From Algoriphagus pacificus (GTDB taxonomy: Bacteria; Bacteroidota; Bacteroidia; Cytophagales; Cyclobacteriaceae): 64,000 nt of DNA. Of this stretch, positions 16,383 to 25,902 are shown piece after piece. The position numbers and the translations under genes are program-made. The first letter of the stretch is position 1; each line of letters starts with the position of its first letter. Below the pieces are notes generated by a model that was given only the letters and a program-made list of their open reading frames with translations, did not search any database and was not told where the DNA came from. The stretch is taken from NCBI RefSeq assembly GCF_017254845.1, contig NZ_JAFKCU010000002.1:186001-250000 (forward strand), in the 5' to 3' direction.

Positions 16383-18809
16383 ATGAGGGTATTTTACTCT
16401 GTGATATTATTGATTCTTTTTTCTTTTTCGATTGGTTTTGCGCAGCAGAATGGTATCAAAGGAAAAATTCTAGATAGCTCTGAAAATCCAGTTGCAGGAG
16501 CTTCAGTGTCTCTTGTAGGGACAGTCCGAGGTGTACAATCTGATCAAAATGGAAATTACCTACTTCAGGATATTCCTGCTGGAAAATATGATTTGAAAGT
16601 CAGTTTTATAGGTTTTGAAGCTCAGACATTTTCTTTTGAGATTAAAAAAGAGGAAATAATAAACAAAGATATCCTTTTGCAGGAAGATGAAATCTGGATG
16701 GAGTCCTTCGAATTGATGGCTAGCCGAGGAATGAATGGTCAAGGTCGCCTACCAGAAGTAGAAGATTTCAGAATCAATGCAGGGAGAAAAAATGAACTTA
16801 TAAGATTGGCAGAGATTGATGCCAATTTGGCGATGAATAACAGCCGCCAGATTTTTGGTAGAACTCCAGGTATTTCGATTTGGGAAAATGATGGTTCCGG
16901 TATCCAGTTGGGAGTAGCTTCTCGTGGCCTAAGTCCGAATCGTTCTTGGGAATTCAATGTCAGAATGAACGGATATGATATCACCCCAGATCCGATGGGC
17001 TATCCTGAAGCATATTTCACTCCTCCAATGGAAGTTGTGGAGAACATTGAAATTATCCGTGGGGCTTCCTCACTTCAGTATGGTCCCCAGTTTGGCGGCT
17101 TATTGAATTTTGTTTTGAGAAAGCCTGATCCATCCACTCGATTCACTGCTGAGACAATCAATACAGTTGGCAGTTACGGACTTTTTAGCACCTTTAATTA
17201 CATCGGAGGAACTGAAGGAAAGTGGGATTACACCGCTTATTATCAGAAAAGAAGAGGTAATGGCTGGAGAGAGAATGGCTTTTTTAATACAGATCATGCA
17301 CACTTTGAAGTGAACTATGCCGTGAATAACCGCTTGAAAATCGGCACGGAGATGACTTACATGTATACTGAGACGCAGCAACCTGGTGGATTAACAGATA
17401 CACAGTTTGCAGAAGATCCAAGTCAAAGTACTCGCTCTCGTAACTGGTTCAGTACACCTTGGTTTCTTCCTTCTTTGAATGCTGATTACATCGTCAGTCC
17501 AAAAACAAAGTTGAATTTGAAGGCTTTTGGATCGATCGCTCAGCGAAACAGCGTAGGATTTATGAAGGCAATTACAGAAGTGGATGATATGGGAAATAGG
17601 CAAGTTGACCGAGATCTCTATCATACATTTGGAACGGAATTAAGATTGAGCACTTCCTATCCACTTTTCGGAAAAGAGCATAATCTTGTCAGTGGTTATA
17701 GATTTTACAAAGGAAATATCGACAGAAATCAACGAGGTGTTGGCAATGCTGGAACGGATATGAATTTTGATTTGACGGAATCAAGCTATCCCCGTGATCT
17801 GGATTTTGATAATTTAAACCATGCCGCATTTGTTGAGAATATGTTTAATGTCACTGATAAGCTATTGTTGACAGCTGGTGTTCGATTGGAGCATATTTCA
17901 TCCCAAATGAAAGGGATTCTTAACACAGTCAATGGTGTTCCTCAGGTATTGGAGCCAGAAACCAGAACCAGAACTTTTGCCTTGCTTGGACTTGGTGGCG
18001 AATATCATTTGACCAAAACCACTGAACTCTATTCCAATTTCACTCAGGCTTACCGACCTGTATTGATTTCGGATTTGACTCCACCAGCTACAACGGATGT
18101 TATTGATCCAAATTTACAGGATGCTAGTGGCTATAATTTTGACTTTGGGTACAGAGGGAATGTAAGTTCTTTCTTGAATTTCGACGCGAGCTTTTTCTAT
18201 TTGAAATATGCGGATAGAATCGGTACGATTACTCAAACAGCTGCTGATGGCACAAGATTCCAGTACCGAACCAACCTTGGTACATCCATAAGTCAAGGAG
18301 TAGAGGCTTTTGTTGAATTTGATCCGATCACTGCATTTGTAGGAAATTCCACTTTTGGCTACATCCATCTTTTCGCCTCTTTGGCTTATGTGAATGCAGA
18401 ATATCAGGATTTTGAGAGAACAAGTGTGAGTGATGGTGAAGTTGTGAAAAGTAATCTTGCAGGAAATAGAGTGGAGAATGCACCACGTAAAATCAACCGC
18501 TATGGAGCAACTTACAGATTTAAGGATTTCTCCATGACTTGGCAGTTGAGTGATATTGGTGAAGCCTTCTCTGATGCGACCAATTCTGTGGAACCAAACG
18601 CCGCCGCAACTTCAGGATTAATCCCTGCTTATACTGTTCAGGATCTTTCGGCTTCCTACACCTACAAAAAGAAATATAGCCTCAAGTCTGGAGTCAACAA
18701 CCTTTCAAATACAGCTTACTTCACTCGGAGAGCTGGAGGTTATCCAGGGCCTGGAATTATGCCAGCTGATGGCCGCACATTCTATATGACTCTTGGGCTT
18801 AAGTTTTAA
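16383..18809 (+). CDS. FecA-like TonB-dependent outer-membrane receptor
   Basis: 808 residues, signal peptide MRVFYSVILLILFSFSIGFAQ. A carboxypeptidase-regulatory-like domain spans about 24-98 (GIKGKILDSSENPVAGASVS). The plug includes RQIFGRTPGISIWEND and VVENIEIIRGASSLQYGPQF, and the barrel ends in MTLGLKF. It lacks the SusC signature and has no SusD partner. The plug style is that of ferric-siderophore/citrate receptors (FecA group). Fur-like palindromes overlap its promoter, supporting iron control. It lies between two sulfatase genes on the other strand, which need not be functionally linked to it. The ligand is not determined. Confidence 0.85.
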   Translation: MRVFYSVILLILFSFSIGFAQQNGIKGKILDSSENPVAGASVSLVGTVRGVQSDQNGNYLLQDIPAGKYDLKVSFIGFEAQTFSFEIKKEEIINKDILLQEDEIWMESFELMASRGMNGQGRLPEVEDFRINAGRKNELIRLAEIDANLAMNNSRQIFGRTPGISIWENDGSGIQLGVASRGLSPNRSWEFNVRMNGYDITPDPMGYPEAYFTPPMEVVENIEIIRGASSLQYGPQFGGLLNFVLRKPDPSTRFTAETINTVGSYGLFSTFNYIGGTEGKWDYTAYYQKRRGNGWRENGFFNTDHAHFEVNYAVNNRLKIGTEMTYMYTETQQPGGLTDTQFAEDPSQSTRSRNWFSTPWFLPSLNADYIVSPKTKLNLKAFGSIAQRNSVGFMKAITEVDDMGNRQVDRDLYHTFGTELRLSTSYPLFGKEHNLVSGYRFYKGNIDRNQRGVGNAGTDMNFDLTESSYPRDLDFDNLNHAAFVENMFNVTDKLLLTAGVRLEHISSQMKGILNTVNGVPQVLEPETRTRTFALLGLGGEYHLTKTTELYSNFTQAYRPVLISDLTPPATTDVIDPNLQDASGYNFDFGYRGNVSSFLNFDASFFYLKYADRIGTITQTAADGTRFQYRTNLGTSISQGVEAFVEFDPITAFVGNSTFGYIHLFASLAYVNAEYQDFERTSVSDGEVVKSNLAGNRVENAPRKINRYGATYRFKDFSMTWQLSDIGEAFSDATNSVEPNAAATSGLIPAYTVQDLSASYTYKKKYSLKSGVNNLSNTAYFTRRAGGYPGPGIMPADGRTFYMTLGLKF

Positions 18810-18857
18810 TATGGCTTATAGTTCGAAGAAATAAAAAGTCAAAACTCTGTTTAATAG

Positions 18858-18909
18858 ATAAGGATCAATGGTATTGGATACCCAAATCATTGGTCCTTAT
18901 TTCTTTTAA
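18858..18909 (+). terminator. Hairpin terminator of the FecA-like gene, overlapping the sulfatase 3' end
   Basis: ATAAGGATCAATG (18858-18870) pairs with CATTGGTCCTTAT (18888-18900) with one mismatch and encloses an inner hairpin GGTAT-TGG-ATACC. TTTCTTTTAA follows on the + strand. The right arm is within the last codons of the convergent sulfatase. Confidence 0.5.
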
Positions 18910-20364
18910 TTTTTCAGTAAGCTTTATTTGCATTTCGATGACTACTTCTTGATAAGAGGATTCATCAGCAAGGTTTCTAAATTGCTTAGGATCCTTTTTC
19001 ATGTCATACAGTTCCATTCCTGAACCGGCATCCTCATCGTATTGGATAAATGCATAATTCTCGTTTCGGATCAGAAATGATTTTCCTCCTTGGGAAACTG
19101 AAAAGGCGAAATCCCGAACTGTTTCTGCTGGATTTTTCAAAATTGGAACAAGGCTTTTGCCTTGAATTGCTTTAGGGTACTCAAGCCCTGCCAATTCAGC
19201 AAGGGTAGGATAGAGGTCAAGAAGTTCAGTAAATGAATTGCTGACTGCAGGATTCATTCCCGGTACCTTAATCATCATTGGTACTTGGACTGATTCTTCA
19301 TGCAAACTCACCTTCATCCAGAACTCGTGCTCATCCAAATGAAATCCATGATCGGAAGTAAAAACCACTATAGTATTATCCGCTAGTCCTTCTTCTTCCA
19401 AAGTTTTTAGAACCTTTCCCACCTGAGCATCCATGTAGGAAACTGAAGCATAGTATGCAGCAATGGCTTTTTGCTTTTGTTCATCGTTCATTTCTCCATT
19501 GACACTGGTTACGTAGTTTATCCCACGCTCAGGAATATCATCCCAATCATTTTCAACCTGTTCGGGAAGCTTGATCCCTTCATAAGGAAATGGAGAGAAA
19601 TAGTTTGCAGGAGCTACAAAAGGAACATGAGGTCTAACAAATCCAACTGCCAAAAAGAAGGGTTCATTTTTATATTTTCGGATGAGTTCCGAGGCTTTTT
19701 CTGCTGTTTTCCCATCAGAATGAGCCAAGTCATCGCCATTTGCTTTGACTATAGTCATCACATTTCCTCCCTTTCGTTCGATACTTCCATCAGGGTTGTT
19801 TTGCACCAATTCTGCTTCTCCGGCTGCTTTCCACTCTGGTCCTTGTGAGTTGAATTTTTCTGTCCAAGAAGCTGGATCATCTTGCCCATCCGATCCGTTT
19901 TCAATGTCTATCGGAACGCCCATGTGGTAGATTTTACTTACTCTAGCAGTGTAATAGCCATTTTGTTTGAATAATTCTGCCAATGAAGGACGGTCTGAAC
20001 CTACGTTTTCCCTTCCACTCACATAGCCATAAGTTTGGGTTGCATTGGGATAGTAGCCAAACATAAAAGACGCTCTTGAAGGGCCACAAACTGGATATTG
20101 TGTGTAGGCTCGGGTAAAAACAGTGCTTTCTTTTGCGAGTGCATCAATTGCTGGGGTCTTTGCAATTTCATTTCCATAAGCACCCAAAGCAGTAGTGGTC
20201 AAATCATCGGAAATGATAAAAAGTACATTTGGTTTCTTTAGCTCCTGAGCAAAAGTTTGGGAAAACAGAGCGATAAATAGAAGGAAAGAAAAACTCCATT
20301 TAGAATTTTTTTTAGTCCAAAAATCAAGGAATCTATGAGCTGAAAATCTTAAGCAGGTTATCAT
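18865..20364 (-). CDS. Exported S1 sulfatase, iduronate-2-sulfatase-like
   Basis: 499 residues. ATG 20364 gives a long n-region before the hydrophobic segment WSFSFLLFIALFSQTFAQ, and no better internal ATG exists. Canonical formylglycine motif PVCGPSRASFMFG (Cys93). Other motifs: PNVLFIISDDLTTTALG, GFVRPHVPFVAP, VSYMDAQVGKVL and FTSDHGFHLDEHEFWMK. The combination RPHVPFVAP, YMDAQVG and DHGFHLDEH is typical of the iduronate-2-sulfatase-like subgroup (S1_7). It would remove O-sulfate from a uronic acid or similar sugar in a sulfated polysaccharide. Activation needs a formylglycine-generating enzyme that is not in the window. Confidence 0.85.
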   Translation of the reverse strand: MITCLRFSAHRFLDFWTKKNSKWSFSFLLFIALFSQTFAQELKKPNVLFIISDDLTTTALGAYGNEIAKTPAIDALAKESTVFTRAYTQYPVCGPSRASFMFGYYPNATQTYGYVSGRENVGSDRPSLAELFKQNGYYTARVSKIYHMGVPIDIENGSDGQDDPASWTEKFNSQGPEWKAAGEAELVQNNPDGSIERKGGNVMTIVKANGDDLAHSDGKTAEKASELIRKYKNEPFFLAVGFVRPHVPFVAPANYFSPFPYEGIKLPEQVENDWDDIPERGINYVTSVNGEMNDEQKQKAIAAYYASVSYMDAQVGKVLKTLEEEGLADNTIVVFTSDHGFHLDEHEFWMKVSLHEESVQVPMMIKVPGMNPAVSNSFTELLDLYPTLAELAGLEYPKAIQGKSLVPILKNPAETVRDFAFSVSQGGKSFLIRNENYAFIQYDEDAGSGMELYDMKKDPKQFRNLADESSYQEVVIEMQIKLTEKLKEIRTNDLGIQYH

Positions 20365-20558
20365 AAAAGGGGCTGGGTTCTACCTTTTGAGATAGCTAAA
20401 ATAGCATTTTGAACGAAAGAAAGGTTTGATATTTCCCGCCACTCCAAAAGTTGATCGTTAATTGATTTATTCTTTGAAAAATGAATTTTCATTGTTTCAT
20501 TTTGAATCAATAAATTTTCATCTTTAGTTTTCTCCTGAATCTCTTTAAGCCCAAAACT

Positions 20559-22115
20559 ATGCGAAGCCTGTTTTTTTGTACCCTTTTGATTGTATTCATC
20601 TCTTGCCAAAAAGAAGAGGCCAAAAATCAGATTGATTTCAATCACCTCAGCATTTCTGATGGGATTATTTCCGGCAAATTGGTTGGAGAGGACTCTATCA
20701 AAACTTTTATGGGGATTCCATTTGCCGCACCTCCAGTGGGAGATTTGCGCTGGAAAGCGCCTCAACCAGTTCAACCCTGGGAAGGAGTGAAGGAAACAGT
20801 TGAAAATCCGGCGTCATCCATTCAGAATCCGCCGGTACCCTTTTTCGCTTGGTCAGAGGAATTCTTGATTCCCCCAACGCCGATTTCCGAAGATTGCCTT
20901 TACCTCAATGTTTGGACAGACGCTGAAAGCCCTGAAGAAAAAAGACCCGTGATGGTCTGGATTCATGGAGGTGGATTTTCTGGCGGTTCAGGGACAGTTC
21001 CCTTGTATGATGGAGAGGAATTAGCCAAAAAGGGAATCGTGGTTGTGACGATCAACTACAGGTTGGGAGCCTTGGGGTATTTGGCACATCCTGAGCTATC
21101 CAAGGAATCTGAGTCTGGAACCTCCGGAAATTATGGTGTTTTGGATCAAATCGCTGCCTTGAAATGGGTAAATAAAAACATAGCAGCATTTGGTGGAGAT
21201 CCTGATAATGTGACGATTGCCGGTCAATCCGCAGGTTCCATGAGTGTGAATGTTTTGGTCGGATCGCCATTAGCAAAAGGGCTTTTTAATAAAGCTATTG
21301 CGCAAAGTGGAGCTATGTTCAATTATGACGGAGGAAGAGCCAGTAGAAATAAAGAACTCGCTGAATCTGCAGGTTTGGCCTTCATGGAAAAAATGGGAGC
21401 TGCCTCTGTCGAGGAATTAAGAAATATGCCTGCAGATAGTATTCTGGCTGCAGGCGGAGGTTTTTGGCCATACAAAGATGATCATGTCATTCCAGTCAAT
21501 TTTGATGAAAGTTTCAAATCTGGAACAGCCAACTCCATCAAACTAATGACAGGATGGAATGCAGATGACAATGTATCTTTTGGTCCTGCTATGACACCTG
21601 CTGAATTTAAATCACAGGCAAAGGAAAAATATCAAGACAAGGCAGAACGCTATCTTGAATTATTTCCCGCCAACAGCCCTGAGGAATTAGAAGTGACGAG
21701 GTCAACTCTTGGCGAATTGATGTTTGGATACCAAAGTTATACTTGGGCTAGAATTCAATCGGAGCTTAGTCCAAATTCGGCTTATGTCTATCATTTCACA
21801 AGGATTCCACCCGGCGAACCCAATTATGGCGCTTTTCACTCGGCTGAATTCAGCTATGCTTTTCATACTCTAAACAAATGGAATAGACCATTCGAATCAG
21901 TAGATTATCGCATAGAAGATATCATGTCTCAATACTGGGCGAACTTTGTGAAAACCGGAAACCCGAATGGGGAAGGCCTGCCTACTTGGCCCGCTTATGA
22001 TCCTGCGAACCCAAAAGTAATGGAGCTTGGGACTGAAATAAAACCAATGGAACCACCCCATTTCGAGCAGGTTCAGTTTCTTCAAGGGGTTTATTTTGAC
22101 GGTTCAAAAAATTGA
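20559..22115 (+). CDS. Type B carboxylesterase lipoprotein
   Basis: 518 residues, lipoprotein signal MRSLFFCTLLIVFISC (Cys16). Complete carboxylesterase family fold: FMGIPFAAPPVGDLRWK, EDCLYLNVWT, oxyanion loop WIHGGGF (about 134-140), nucleophile Ser224 in AGQSAGS, FNKAIAQSG and His in YGAFHSAEF. It hydrolyses carboxylic esters; the substrate is unknown, but deacylation of esterified polysaccharide or small esters is plausible. It starts 194 nt from the divergent sulfatase gene and is convergent with the ABC permease gene. It is a single gene. Confidence 0.85.
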   Translation: MRSLFFCTLLIVFISCQKEEAKNQIDFNHLSISDGIISGKLVGEDSIKTFMGIPFAAPPVGDLRWKAPQPVQPWEGVKETVENPASSIQNPPVPFFAWSEEFLIPPTPISEDCLYLNVWTDAESPEEKRPVMVWIHGGGFSGGSGTVPLYDGEELAKKGIVVVTINYRLGALGYLAHPELSKESESGTSGNYGVLDQIAALKWVNKNIAAFGGDPDNVTIAGQSAGSMSVNVLVGSPLAKGLFNKAIAQSGAMFNYDGGRASRNKELAESAGLAFMEKMGAASVEELRNMPADSILAAGGGFWPYKDDHVIPVNFDESFKSGTANSIKLMTGWNADDNVSFGPAMTPAEFKSQAKEKYQDKAERYLELFPANSPEELEVTRSTLGELMFGYQSYTWARIQSELSPNSAYVYHFTRIPPGEPNYGAFHSAEFSYAFHTLNKWNRPFESVDYRIEDIMSQYWANFVKTGNPNGEGLPTWPAYDPANPKVMELGTEIKPMEPPHFEQVQFLQGVYFDGSKN

Positions 22116-22151
22116 AATGAGGGAGAATAAGTCCTAAGTATCTGTTCTCAT

Positions 22152-23213
22152 TTATTTCAAAAAGGGACTTTTCAATTGGAATAGGTAAAAAATCAAGGGG
22201 ACTGAAGCTACTGCCAAGGCAGGAATCCCATAAATAATGGCAAAAAATGACCCGAAAAAGCACCAGATGGGAAGTAATTGAAACTGGGAATTATGAAATC
22301 TAAGACTACTTAGACTGATAATTCCAAGGTTCAATCCCAGCCATAAAATGGATAAGACAAAGCCGTTGACAAGTCCAAATGAACCGGTTCCTTGGTAAAA
22401 AATCAGGAGGATCTCAGGGAAAGAAAGTAATAGAGTTGTTCCTAATTCCTTTTTGAGTTTGAAACCAAAAGTCAAGGGTAAATTATTGAAAATACTGAGC
22501 TTTTGGGCACTGAATTCTGCTTTTTCTAACCAAAGAGTAAAGTGTAAAAAAGCTATTATTAAAAGCCCAAAAAGAAGCCATCTCTGATCATAACTTCCAC
22601 TTTGATAGGTGTAAAAAAAGCCGTTTAGAATAAAAATGCTCAGTAGTTTGCTTAGAATCAAAAGCAAAGGTCTTTGCTCCTTGAGATGAAAGTAAAACCA
22701 AAAGACAAAGGACCGATTTCGATTGATTCTCTTGGAACTGAATTCAGATTTCTGTTTGAATTTTTTGATTTCAAAATAGCTCAGGACCAGATAGCTAAAG
22801 CTTAAAATACTGACGAAACTGACCAAAATACTCAAATGTAACCAAGCCCCTAATAGTACCCCTTTGTATAAAATAAGGATTACATAAAGCAATGGGAACA
22901 GATGGTTAGCCAACCAAACAGGAAAAAGTTTTTTGGAATAGGAAGGAAAAGAGAGAAAGGCCAGTTTCGAGAAGATCCAATATTTGGATCTTTGCAGCAG
23001 CCGGGCCTGAAAACGAAACTGAACAATCGAATAACCTAAGAACAGACCTAAATAGGATATAAACCAATTTGGTTTCTCCAGGATTTTTTCAGCAATCATC
23101 AAGTGTTGCTTCATCTCCATAAATACCCCAAAAACCAGAGTAATAAGGATGAAAAATCCCATATATGCCTTGTAAAATGGCAGAGAAAAGGATTTTTGAT
23201 AGAGATTAGTCAT
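22152..23213 (-). CDS. ABC-2-like multispanning permease, partner of the adjacent ATPase
   Basis: 353 residues, almost entirely hydrophobic with about 9-10 membrane spans (FFILITLVFGVFMEM, HLFPLLYVILILYKGVLLG, WLHLSILVSFVSILSFSYL, WLLFGLLIIAFLHFTLWL and others) and basic loops in between. No family motif is recognised. The assignment as permease rests on its ATG lying inside the end of the ABC ATPase gene (8-nt overlap, ATGACTAA), a sign of coupled translation and a shared complex. The substrate is unknown. Confidence 0.65.
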   Translation of the reverse strand: MTNLYQKSFSLPFYKAYMGFFILITLVFGVFMEMKQHLMIAEKILEKPNWFISYLGLFLGYSIVQFRFQARLLQRSKYWIFSKLAFLSFPSYSKKLFPVWLANHLFPLLYVILILYKGVLLGAWLHLSILVSFVSILSFSYLVLSYFEIKKFKQKSEFSSKRINRNRSFVFWFYFHLKEQRPLLLILSKLLSIFILNGFFYTYQSGSYDQRWLLFGLLIIAFLHFTLWLEKAEFSAQKLSIFNNLPLTFGFKLKKELGTTLLLSFPEILLIFYQGTGSFGLVNGFVLSILWLGLNLGIISLSSLRFHNSQFQLLPIWCFFGSFFAIIYGIPALAVASVPLIFYLFQLKSPFLK

Positions 23214-23838
23214 GATGCAACATCAGTTTTCCTGCTTCTATACTAGTCTTCGAAGAGTACTCAAAAAAATCCTCAAAATCGGCGAGATGAGAGGTGATCA
23301 GAAAATTGCAACCCTGATTTAATTGATATGTGATTAGATTCTTAAGATGTCTTTGGGTGTCTAGATCAATAGTAGTAAAGGGTTCATCAAGAATAATCAG
23401 CTTGGGATCTCCAAGAAAGGCCAAAAGCAATCCGGTTTTTTTGAGCATTCCTGAGGAATAGGAAGCAATTGGTTGACTGGAATACTCTCCAATGCCAAGG
23501 ATCTCTTTTAAACTTTCTACTTGCTTTGATTCAAAAGGAACTACTTCTGAAATGAATTGAATCAATTCATCCATACTTAAGAACTCCGGGAATTGTGGTT
23601 CTGCCTCGGAATAATTAACCAATTTTCGATAAGCGATGGGTTCCTTTTTTTGGGAGATACCATTCAGGATCATATCTCCTTCAAACCCATGAATTCCTGC
23701 AATAGCCTTTAATAAAGTTGACTTGCCGGAACCGTTTTTTCCTTTGATTAAATGAATGCCTTCCTTAAAAGATAACTGATCGATAATCAGTTTAAAGCCT
23801 GAATCATAGGTTTTCTGAAAGTTTTGAATGGAAAGCAT
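23206..23838 (-). CDS. ABC transporter ATP-binding protein
   Basis: 210 residues from ATG 23838 (MLSIQNFQKTYDSGF). An upstream in-frame TTG is not used. Walker A KGKNGSGKST, signature region IASYSSGMLKKTG (SSGM instead of SGGQ), Walker B KLIILDEPFTTID and H-loop LITSHL are all present. It energises the permease encoded directly downstream with overlapping ends. The atypical SSGM signature is common in small ABC-2 exporters of Bacteroidota. It may export a lipid, peptide or drug, but nothing here decides this. Confidence 0.85.
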   Translation of the reverse strand: MLSIQNFQKTYDSGFKLIIDQLSFKEGIHLIKGKNGSGKSTLLKAIAGIHGFEGDMILNGISQKKEPIAYRKLVNYSEAEPQFPEFLSMDELIQFISEVVPFESKQVESLKEILGIGEYSSQPIASYSSGMLKKTGLLLAFLGDPKLIILDEPFTTIDLDTQRHLKNLITYQLNQGCNFLITSHLADFEDFFEYSSKTSIEAGKLMLHHD

Positions 23839-24077
23839 TTGCTGGATTTCTATCAAAGTATAACCCTTAAAAATAAAGCTTAATCCAATTTGACTGCTCG
23901 TAAAAGAAGTTAAAAATCAAAAAGTTCTAAGAATTGGTACCCGAAAGAGTTATAGATTGATTTTAAATTCTTTGCTGAATGAGTTTATTACACATTGGCA
24001 CAAATGGCGATGATTTTATACTTTTAGCTACTGTGGGAAAATACTATCCCCACTAATGCAATAAACCCGATACCAAA

Positions 24078-25769
24078 ATGAGCAAGTTTTCTTTGCCGTT
24101 TGTATTCTTGATTCTACTGGGAGTCATTGGATGCAGCAAAGCTCCCGAGAAAGTGGAGAGACCCAATATTGTTTTTATCATGTCAGATGATCATGCCTAT
24201 CAGGCGATTTCTGCCTATGATAATACCCTGATAGAAACTCCAAATATCGATCGAATTGCAAAAATGGGGATGTTGTTTACCAATGCTTCCGTGACCAATT
24301 CCATTTGTGCTCCTTCCCGGGCCACTATTTTGACAGGAAAGCATTCCCACATCAATGGTAAAGTGGACAATCATTTTCCTTTCGATACCACCAATGTGAC
24401 TTTCCCACAGATTCTTCACGATGCTGGCTATCAAACAGCCATGTTTGGGAAACTGCATTTCGGAAACAATCCAAAAGGCTTTGATCAGTTCAAAATCCTT
24501 CCCGGTCAAGGGAAATATTACAACCCAGATTTTATCACCAAAAACGAGGGAAATGTCCAAGTGGAAGGCTATGTCACAGATATAATCACAGACATGACTT
24601 TGGATTGGTTGGCAAATGAAAGAAAAGCAGATCAGCCGTTTATGCTGATGTATCTTCACAAAGCTCCGCATAGAGAGTGGCTACCTGCAGGTAGACATGT
24701 GGAGGAGTTTACCAATCGAACCTTTAAAGAGCCGGCAACGCTTTTTGACGATTATTCAGGTAGAGGAAGAGCAGCTCATGAAGCTGAAATGAATTTGTTG
24801 AAAGACATGCATTGGGCTGGGGATTCCAAGCTTCCTCCGGAAGTGTTGGATGAACTGGGAATCGAGCCAACTTCAGGTTGGGACAAAGCAGCTTTTGAGG
24901 GTGAGGTAGGAAGAATGAATCCTGAGCAGCGGGCAGTGTGGGATAAGTCCTATAATAAGATGATTGAGGATTTCAAAAAGGCCTATCCAAACATGACGGA
25001 AGAGGATAAGATGAAATGGAGATATCAGCGGTACATGCAGGATTACTTGGGAACCATCAAAGCGGTAGACGAGAATGTAGGCCGGGTTTTAGACTATTTG
25101 GAAGCAAATGGATTGATGGAAAACACCATTATCGTTTATACTTCTGATCAGGGATTTTATCTGGGAGAACATGGTTGGTTTGACAAGCGATTTGTCTACA
25201 ATGAGTCCTTCAAAACCCCTTTGATTATGGCCTGGCCAGGAAAAACCCAAGCTGGTGTGAAGTCCGATGCAATGGTACAAAACTTGGATTTTGCTCAGAC
25301 ATTTTTGGAAGCAGCTGGGGTAGAGGCACCAGCAGATATGCAAGGCGAAAGTTTGATTCCTCTTTTGACAGGAAAGGGTGAGTGGGCTAGGGATGCGGTT
25401 TATTACCATTATTACGAGTATCCATCAGTACATATGGTGAAGCGTCACTATGCCATCATTACCAAAGATTATAAGCTGGTTCATTATTATTTTGACGTGG
25501 ATGAGTGGGAGTTGATTGATAGAAAAAATGATCCATATGAACTCAAAAATGTCTACGGTGATCCAGCATATTCTGAGGTTCAAGCCGATTTACATAAGCA
25601 ATTGGATGGCTTAAGAGAGAAATACGGTGACAATTCCCAGATCTCTCAGCGATACATTGATGAGTATTTGGACTATTTGCAAAAGAATAATTCCTATGCA
25701 GGCGGAAAGAATACAGAGTTGCTGAACAAGATCTTTAAGGATAGAAAGATTTCTACAGAAAAAGAGTAG
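24078..25769 (+). CDS. S1_11-type sulfatase lipoprotein (N-acetylglucosamine-6-sulfatase-like), copy 1
   Basis: 563 residues, lipoprotein signal MSKFSLPFVFLILLGVIGC (Cys19). Formylglycine motif NSICAPSRATILTG (Cys77). Characteristic stretches IFIMSDDHAYQAISAYDN-type start, GYQTAMFGKLHFG, LMYLHKAPHREWLPA, FDDYSGRGRAAHEAEMN, YTSDQGFYLGEHGWFDKRF and YYHYYEYPSVHMVKRHY match the S1_11 group, which includes bacterial N-acetylglucosamine-6-O-sulfatases acting on mucin or glycosaminoglycan sugars. Surface or periplasmic location is expected. It is followed by a second, closely related gene of identical length. Confidence 0.85.
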   Translation: MSKFSLPFVFLILLGVIGCSKAPEKVERPNIVFIMSDDHAYQAISAYDNTLIETPNIDRIAKMGMLFTNASVTNSICAPSRATILTGKHSHINGKVDNHFPFDTTNVTFPQILHDAGYQTAMFGKLHFGNNPKGFDQFKILPGQGKYYNPDFITKNEGNVQVEGYVTDIITDMTLDWLANERKADQPFMLMYLHKAPHREWLPAGRHVEEFTNRTFKEPATLFDDYSGRGRAAHEAEMNLLKDMHWAGDSKLPPEVLDELGIEPTSGWDKAAFEGEVGRMNPEQRAVWDKSYNKMIEDFKKAYPNMTEEDKMKWRYQRYMQDYLGTIKAVDENVGRVLDYLEANGLMENTIIVYTSDQGFYLGEHGWFDKRFVYNESFKTPLIMAWPGKTQAGVKSDAMVQNLDFAQTFLEAAGVEAPADMQGESLIPLLTGKGEWARDAVYYHYYEYPSVHMVKRHYAIITKDYKLVHYYFDVDEWELIDRKNDPYELKNVYGDPAYSEVQADLHKQLDGLREKYGDNSQISQRYIDEYLDYLQKNNSYAGGKNTELLNKIFKDRKISTEKE

Positions 25770-25784
25770 GCAGTCGCTTTTCCT

Positions 25785-25813
25785 GTCAACGGTTGACTGT
25801 CGACCATGGTCAA
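25785..25813. repeat. Nested palindromes between the twin sulfatase genes
   Basis: GTCAACGGTTGAC (25785-25797), GGTTGACTGTCGACC (25791-25805) and GACCATGGTC (25802-25811) overlap, and TTGAC/GTCAA (25793-25797 and 25809-25813) bracket the last part. Density and GC content are unlike the flanks. This could be a short interspersed intergenic repeat or an operator. Confidence 0.45.
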
Positions 25814-25902
25814 TCTTTTCATTTCTACCTAAGGCTGAAAAGAGAAATCTCATTGACCCGATATTAAAAGTGATCTAGAATTAAAAAAATCCACCCAACC
25901 CT

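Noticed and set aside
23996-24013. TTGGCACAAATGGCGATG as another sigma-54 promoter
   Set aside because: No TTCC-N7-GGAA repeat lies upstream, it is about 80 nt from the ATG, and the -12 box is poor.
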